A DNA stretch of 53,275 bases. Source: Dichomitus squalens LYAD-421 SS1 (lineage: Eukaryota; Basidiomycota; Agaricomycetes; Polyporales; Polyporaceae). The position numbers and the translations under genes were made by a program. The stretch lies in assembly GCF_000275845.1 (NCBI RefSeq), contig NW_006766927.1:5825-59099 (forward strand), in the 5' to 3' direction. The notes under the pieces were generated by a model. That model saw only the letters and a list, made by a program, of their open reading frames with translations. It searched no databases and was not told where the DNA came from. Positions within the stretch are counted from its first letter, which is position 1; each line of letters starts with the position of its first letter. Positions 52,280-53,275 of the stretch are shown piece by piece.

Positions 52280-53095
52280 CTGGGAACCAAGTGCGTTTAC
52301 GCGTCGACAGTCGAGACTTCGTTGTGGCGGGCTGTCGCTGTGGCGAGCAGTTGGTGTTGGTGGCGCGGACGGCGTTTTGGCGCAGAGTATAGAACAGATT
52401 TGAGTGGTTGGCGGCGTGTTCAACACTTATAGACACAAGGAGGGCACATGCGATAAACCACAAAGCGCGAAGGGACAAAGCTCACCAGACGCTTTGGCCG
52501 AAGCGAGATGCGAATGTCCGCATTGGAGGAACAAAGCCAATTCCGGCACAACGTGAGGCGGTGCTGCGTCGCAAGAAGTAGCCCCAGAACATGTCTGAGG
52601 CGCAGCAATATGTCAGCGTCCACGGTACACGCGTCCGTGGTTGATGTCATTTCCAACAACATATGGGGTTCGAAGGTGCTGGCTTCACAATGTGCCAGGC
52701 CGCAGATGGTGGCCAAAGCGCCGTCCGAGTCGGGTTGCCAGTGTAGAAGTTCGAGGGCAAGCGGGCACAAATGGGATTCGCGTTTGGCCGGTGCAAACGC
52801 GTGCCGTACACACTAGATACAATAAGGCTTATATACGTAGCTAAATAGGGGTAGATAAGGGCGCGGGTATCCGTCGGGGAGGCGGGACCTGTGGCGCTTG
52901 TTCCGCGAGCTCGCCATCTTGACGCCAGGATTCCAACACATCCCCTCGAGCGAGCGCGGGCAACGAGCGAAGGGTAACAAACAAATGGAACGGGGCGGGG
53001 ATAAGGGAAACAGCGAGCAAGGAAGGAGGGGTTTGTGTCCGCACAAATAAGGGATAACGTACGATAAGTCTAATACATCCCCTTAATCGGGGCGT
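52280..53095. other. Right-hand intergenic region
   Basis: A 116-codon Cys/Leu-rich minus frame (52420-52770) is open but has no motif; it may be chance. Nothing else identified before the retroelement fragment. Confidence 0.35.
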
Positions 53096-53275
53096 TTACC
53101 ACGCTTCCGTCTCCTTCTCGGCAAGAAGCCGATCGGCGCTAACGGTTGCCGAAAATGCGCAGTTGGCCTCTTCAGTCTTGAGCTCTGGGCAGTCGCGCTG
53201 ATAGTGGCCCTTCTTTCGAGCACCTTGAAGCAGGTGATGCGCTCGAGCGGGGTGCGGGCTTCGTGTAAGCAGCGA
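53096..53275 (-). mobile_element. Decayed Copia-type (Ty1) gag zinc-knuckle fragment, cut by window edge
   Basis: Read on the minus strand the last 180 nt contain KKGHYQRDCPELKTEEANCA, the His-Cys half of a retroviral-type CCHC zinc knuckle as found in Gag of Ty1/Copia elements. The first half of the knuckle (CF and the second Cys) is present just upstream but broken by what look like two single-base insertions, so it is out of frame. The frame then runs to a stop at 53098-53096. The element continues beyond the window edge; its long terminal repeats are not visible. Confidence 0.55.

Overview
The window reads as nuclear DNA of a filamentous basidiomycete, most likely a wood-decay agaricomycete and perhaps a polypore; the lineage is inference. 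The basis is a high density of 50-70 nt GT-AG introns with CTGAC/CTAAC-like branch sites, C/G-rich third codon positions, CT-rich promoters, and a typical gene content: laccase, paired cytochrome P450s, BTB-domain proteins, an Fe(II)/2-oxoglutarate oxygenase, an SRPK kinase, and a membrane protein with tandem-sheet ectodomain. Exon models were built by hand from splice signals, reading phase and family likeness. No tRNA, rRNA or CRISPR was seen.

Layout. 1-2.3 kb: no assignable gene. 2.3-4.1 kb (+): DBR1 lariat debranching enzyme, 8 exons. 4.1-10.6 kb: long gene-poor stretch. 10.5-11.3 kb (+): possible small secreted protein, converging on a frameshifted protein-tyrosine-phosphatase relic (-). 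About 12.25 kb: nested perfect palindromes. 15.4-17.9 kb (+): C2H2 zinc-finger regulator whose last 1.9 kb is open in two frames. 19.5-21.3 kb (+): single-pass membrane protein. 21.7-23.6 kb (-): gene-like exons not identified.

24.4-49.2 kb is almost entirely minus strand: two BTB proteins, an Fe2OG oxygenase with a very acidic tail, a laccase, a third BTB protein, an SRPK/Sky1-type kinase, an unidentified ORF, two tandem P450 paralogues with nearly identical 13-exon structures (the upstream copy has lost one base in exon 5), and a small CxCxxC-motif protein. 49.9-51.1 kb (+): a 7-exon BRCT-like protein. 51.4-52.3 kb (-): an unidentified 3-exon protein. The right edge holds a decayed Copia-type gag zinc-knuckle fragment.

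Functionally, laccase and P450s fit lignin and aromatic metabolism at the cell surface and ER. DBR1 and SRPK both serve pre-mRNA splicing but are 33 kb apart, so this is probably coincidence. The most striking observations are the dual open frame in the zinc-finger gene, the P450 pair with a single-base lesion, several frame-neutral stop-free introns, and the PTP relic.
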